From: Halomonas halophila
Lineage (GTDB): Bacteria; Pseudomonadota; Gammaproteobacteria; Pseudomonadales; Halomonadaceae
Reading direction: 5' to 3'
DNA: 8,893 bases
Assembly (NCBI GenBank): GCA_002433675.1
Contig: DJIP01000349.1
Coordinates: forward strand, 1 to 8,893
The translations under genes and the position numbers were made by a program. Within the stretch, counting starts at the first letter, position 1; every line of letters begins with the position of its first letter. Below the pieces are notes generated by a model. The model searched no databases, was not told the origin of the DNA, and saw nothing but the letters and a program-made list of their open reading frames with translations. This document shows, one piece after another, positions 6,767 to 8,893 of the stretch.

Positions 6767-7657
6767 ATGAACAAGAATCGTACTTCCGGGCGCACCGTCG
6801 GAGGGCTTCGCACCCTCTCGCTGCAGGCGCCGGCCGTTACTCTGCTGCTGCTGTGGATGATCGTGCCGCTGGCGATGACCGTCTGGTTCTCGTTTCAGCG
6901 CTACAACCTGTTGATGCCGAGCATGACCGGCTTTGCCGGTTTCGAGAACTACGAATACCTGCTGACCGACCCGGCGCTGTGGTCGGCCATGGGCACCACC
7001 CTGCTGCTGGTGGGCTGGGTGCTGGCCATCACCGTGGTCGGTGGCACCCTGCTGGCGGTGCTGTTCCAGCAGGACTTCATGGGGCGTGGCGTCGCCCGAG
7101 TGCTGGCGATCTCGCCGTTCTTCGTGATGCCCACCGTCAGTGCCCTGGTGTGGAAGAACATGATGATGCACCCGGCCAACGGCGTGTTCGCCTGGCTTGC
7201 CGAGAGCCTGGGGCTGCCGGCGGTGGACTGGTTCTCGAGCCTGCCGCTGACCTCGATCATCATCATCGTGTCCTGGCAGTGGCTGCCCTTTGCGCTACTG
7301 ATCCTGCTGACCGCGATGCAGTCACTGGATGATGACCAGGTCGAGGCGGCGCGCATGGATGGCGCAGGCCCGGTGGCGATCTTCTTCTACATCACCCTGC
7401 CGCACCTGAAGCGTGCCATCAGCGTGGTGGTGATGATCGAGATGATCTTCCTGCTGACGATCTTCGCCGAAATCTTCGTCACTACCTCGGGCGGACCGGG
7501 GCTGGCCACCACCAACCTGGCCTACCTGATCTACATCCGCGCGCTGCTCGACTTCGACGTGGGCACCGCCTCCGCCGGTGGCGTCATCGCCATCATCCTG
7601 GCCAACATCGTCGCCATCTTCCTGGTGCGCATGGTGGCCAAGAACCTCGAGCAGTAG
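6767..7657 (+). CDS. smoF: Polyol ABC transporter permease, SmoF/MtlF-like
   Basis: First of two inner-membrane permease subunits forming the translocation path; 296 residues with about six membrane segments (first at about 22-43, last at about 270-288). The cytoplasmic coupling loop that docks on the ATPase is clear: EAARMDGAGPVAIFFYITLP (193-212), a classical EAA motif. The segment ARVLAISPFFVMPTVSALVWK (about 110-130, 19 or so conserved positions) and TTSGGPGLATTNLAYLIY (239-256) are typical of the sugar-permease family and of SmoF/MtlF in particular. The gene lies 89 bp after smoE. No convincing Shine-Dalgarno stands before ATG 6767 (AAGCGTGATCCCTC), which is unlike its neighbours and may lower its translation. 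It is paired with smoG. Confidence 0.92.
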   Translation: MNKNRTSGRTVGGLRTLSLQAPAVTLLLLWMIVPLAMTVWFSFQRYNLLMPSMTGFAGFENYEYLLTDPALWSAMGTTLLLVGWVLAITVVGGTLLAVLFQQDFMGRGVARVLAISPFFVMPTVSALVWKNMMMHPANGVFAWLAESLGLPAVDWFSSLPLTSIIIIVSWQWLPFALLILLTAMQSLDDDQVEAARMDGAGPVAIFFYITLPHLKRAISVVVMIEMIFLLTIFAEIFVTTSGGPGLATTNLAYLIYIRALLDFDVGTASAGGVIAIILANIVAIFLVRMVAKNLEQ

Positions 7658-7713
7658 CGCCTTGCGGCCGCTGACGACCCATCGACCAACAACACGCTGA
7701 CGAGGTGCACCAC

Positions 7714-8604
7714 ATGACCACCACCACTACCACCGGCGACAGCGTCAAGGCGCCGGTCGCCGACGCCGGGCGAGGTGCCTCGGCCCTGCGCGCCCAGCGC
7801 AGGCGCAAGTTCGGCATCACCCTGCTGGGTTGGGGCGTGGCCCTGACCATCTTCTTTCCAATCTTCTGGATGATCGTCACCGGCTTCAAGACCGAAGCCG
7901 AGGCCATCGCCGATCCCAGCCTGATCTTCACCCCGACGCTGGAAAGCTATGTCGAGGTACAGGAGCGGGCCGACTACCTGAAGTTTGCCTGGAACAGCGT
8001 TGTCGTTTCCTTTGGTTCGACCCTGCTGGCGCTGTTGATAGCGGTGCCCTCGGCTTACGCCATGGCCTTCCTGCCGACCAAGCGCACCAAAGGCACTCTG
8101 CTGTGGATGCTGTCCACCAAGATGCTGCCCTCGGTGGGCGTGCTGGTACCGATCTATCTGCTGTTCCGCGACTTCGGCCTGCTCGACACCCGCATCGGCC
8201 TGACCATCGTCTACACCCTGATGAACCTGCCGATCGTGGTGTGGATGCTCTACACCTTCTTCAAGGACCTGCCCAGGGAAATTCTGGAAGCGGGCCGCAT
8301 GGACGGCGCCAGCACCTTCCAGGAGGTGTGGTACCTGCTGCTGCCGCTGACCCTGCCGGGGATCGCTTCCACCGGACTGCTGTCGGTGATCCTGAGCTGG
8401 AATGAGGCCTTCTGGAGCCTGAACCTGACCACCTCTCAGGCGGCGCCGTTGACCGCCTACATCGCGTCGTTCTCCAGCCCCGAGGGACTGTTCTGGGCCA
8501 AGCTGTCGGCGGCCTCGACCATGGCCATCGCGCCGATCCTGATTTTTGGTTGGTTGACCCAGAAGCAAATGGTCCGTGGCCTTACCTTCGGCGCGGTGAA
8601 GTGA
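7714..8604 (+). CDS. smoG: Polyol ABC transporter permease, SmoG/MtlG-like
   Basis: Second inner-membrane permease subunit; 296 residues with about six membrane segments and a polar N-terminal tail (1-32) that opens with a run of threonines coded by repeated ACC/ACT triplets. The coupling loop is LEAGRMDGASTFQEVWYLLL (191-210), followed by PLTLPGI. The regions NSVVVSFGSTLLALLIAVPS (94-113) and STKMLPSVGVLVPIYLLFRD (134-153) match the SmoG/MtlG type. ATG 7714 is chosen because GAGG (7702-7705) is 8 bases upstream; a GTG at 7705 would overlap that site. It starts 56 bp after smoF. The C-terminus QKQMVRGLTFGAVK is the normal family ending, and its DNA is repeated downstream (see the repeat entries). 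Confidence 0.92.
   Translation: MTTTTTTGDSVKAPVADAGRGASALRAQRRRKFGITLLGWGVALTIFFPIFWMIVTGFKTEAEAIADPSLIFTPTLESYVEVQERADYLKFAWNSVVVSFGSTLLALLIAVPSAYAMAFLPTKRTKGTLLWMLSTKMLPSVGVLVPIYLLFRDFGLLDTRIGLTIVYTLMNLPIVVWMLYTFFKDLPREILEAGRMDGASTFQEVWYLLLPLTLPGIASTGLLSVILSWNEAFWSLNLTTSQAAPLTAYIASFSSPEGLFWAKLSAASTMAIAPILIFGWLTQKQMVRGLTFGAVK
8558..8604 (+). repeat. Repeat copy 1: 3' end of smoG
   Basis: This 47-base segment codes the last 14 residues and TGA stop of smoG, plus a few bases of flank. It matches 8648-8694 at 43 of 47 positions. The four differences are CTT/CTG, TTC/TTT, AAG/AAA and TGA/TAA, all silent. Confidence 0.9.
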
Positions 8605-8647
8605 GCGAATGGATAGGCGAGAAACTTCGGCTGGCGCTCTTCACAAG

Positions 8648-8694
8648 CCCAGAAGCAAATGGTCCGTGGCCTGACCTTTGGCGCGGTGAAATAA
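8648..8694 (+). repeat. Repeat copy 2: displaced smoG tail, untranslated relic
   Basis: Exactly 90 bp after copy 1 and in the same frame. It would still encode QKQMVRGLTFGAVK and a TAA stop, but it has no start or body of its own. An in-frame TAG at 8614-8616 would also stop any read-through from smoG. It is best called a gene-end fragment; the 43 bases between the copies (8605-8647) match nothing else I can see in the window. Confidence 0.88.
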
Positions 8695-8697
8695 CCG

Positions 8698-8724
8698 ACC
8701 TTCGGTGCGGTGAAAGACGCACCG
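8698..8724 (+). repeat. Repeat copy 3: short smoG tail fragment within a hairpin
   Basis: ACCTTCGGTGCGGTGAAA (8698-8715) matches the ends of copies 1 and 2 at 16 of 18 positions each, again with silent third-position changes, and would code TFGAVK in the same frame but with no stop after it. Part of it forms a hairpin: CGGTGCG (8703-8709) pairs with CGCACCG (8718-8724) around an 8-base loop. Confidence 0.7.
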
Positions 8725-8783
8725 CCAGACAGATATTCCAGGCGGCGCCGAGGCGTCCCTGACAGAACTTCGAGGACAACAAG

Positions 8784-8893
8784 ATGGCAACACTGACACT
8801 CAACCAGGTGGTCAAGAGCTTCGGCGATACCCACGTCATCAAGGGCGTCGATCTGGAGGTCAAGGATCAGGAATTCGTGGTCTTCGTCGGCCC
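8784..8893 (+). CDS. smoK: Polyol ABC transporter ATP-binding protein, N-terminal fragment
   Basis: The first 36 codons of the importer's ATPase, cut by the window end. The start MATLTLNQVVKSFGDTHVI and the following KGVDLEVKDQEFVVFVG are the typical first strands of the UgpC/MalK/SmoK type; the Walker A motif (normally GPSGCGKST) should begin right at the cut, since the last complete codon is Gly and the next begins CC. ATG 8784 has GAGG (8772-8775) 8 bases upstream. It lies 179 bp after smoG because the repeated smoG tails occupy the gap. MalK-like ATPases usually carry a C-terminal regulatory domain, which cannot be seen here. Confidence 0.88.
   Translation, partial: MATLTLNQVVKSFGDTHVIKGVDLEVKDQEFVVFVG

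Noticed and set aside
7531..8568. Long minus-strand frame across smoF/smoG
   Set aside because: Gln/Gly/His-rich low-complexity product lying antisense to two well-supported permease genes.
8457..8834. Minus-strand reading frame with a repeated FTAPKV peptide
   Set aside because: The repeats are the antisense of the smoG tail copies, and the frame overlaps smoG and smoK; there is no independent coding evidence.

Overview
The window reads as a chromosomal stretch from a high-GC gammaproteobacterium. The best guess is Halomonadaceae (Halomonas, Chromohalobacter or relatives). This rests on protein style, GC-rich codon use and gene order, not on any database search. It holds seven complete genes and the first 110 bases of an eighth. 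No tRNA, rRNA, CRISPR array or complete insertion sequence was seen.

Layout. (1) Bases 78-2107: a PhoP/PhoQ-like two-component pair on the + strand, with start and stop overlapping by 4 bases. (2) Bases 2176-3126: a SorC/DeoR-type sugar-responsive regulator on the + strand. (3) Bases 3185-3225: a perfect 19-bp-stem hairpin between converging genes. (4) Bases 3275-4582: a 12-segment MFS transporter of the YihN/YqcE type on the - strand. (5) Bases 4583-5327: a 745-bp divergent control region, AT-rich in its middle, holding two candidate operator sets, a long inverted repeat and a structured leader. (6) Bases 5328-8893: a binding-protein-dependent ABC importer resembling the sorbitol/mannitol systems SmoEFGK/MtlEFGK, in the order binding protein, permease, permease, ATPase (cut by the window end).

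How the genes fit together. The ABC proteins should import a polyol from the periplasm. The nearby SorC-type protein resembles the regulators found with polyol operons (SmoC, EryD) and is the obvious candidate to sense the substrate or its phosphorylated derivative. The MFS gene between them is not part of the classical smo operon; it has its own promoter-like sequence and its own tandem operator-like repeats. The two-component system is probably unrelated to polyol use.

No clearly new system was found. The oddest structure lies just after smoG. The last 47 bases of the gene (14 codons plus stop, with flank) are repeated 90 bp downstream, and a shorter third copy follows. Within the coding part the copies differ only at synonymous third positions and in the stop codon. 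This looks like a scar left by recombination between diverged alleles of the permease gene. The tandem operators upstream of the MFS gene and the GATCATT cluster upstream of smoE are the best regulatory leads.
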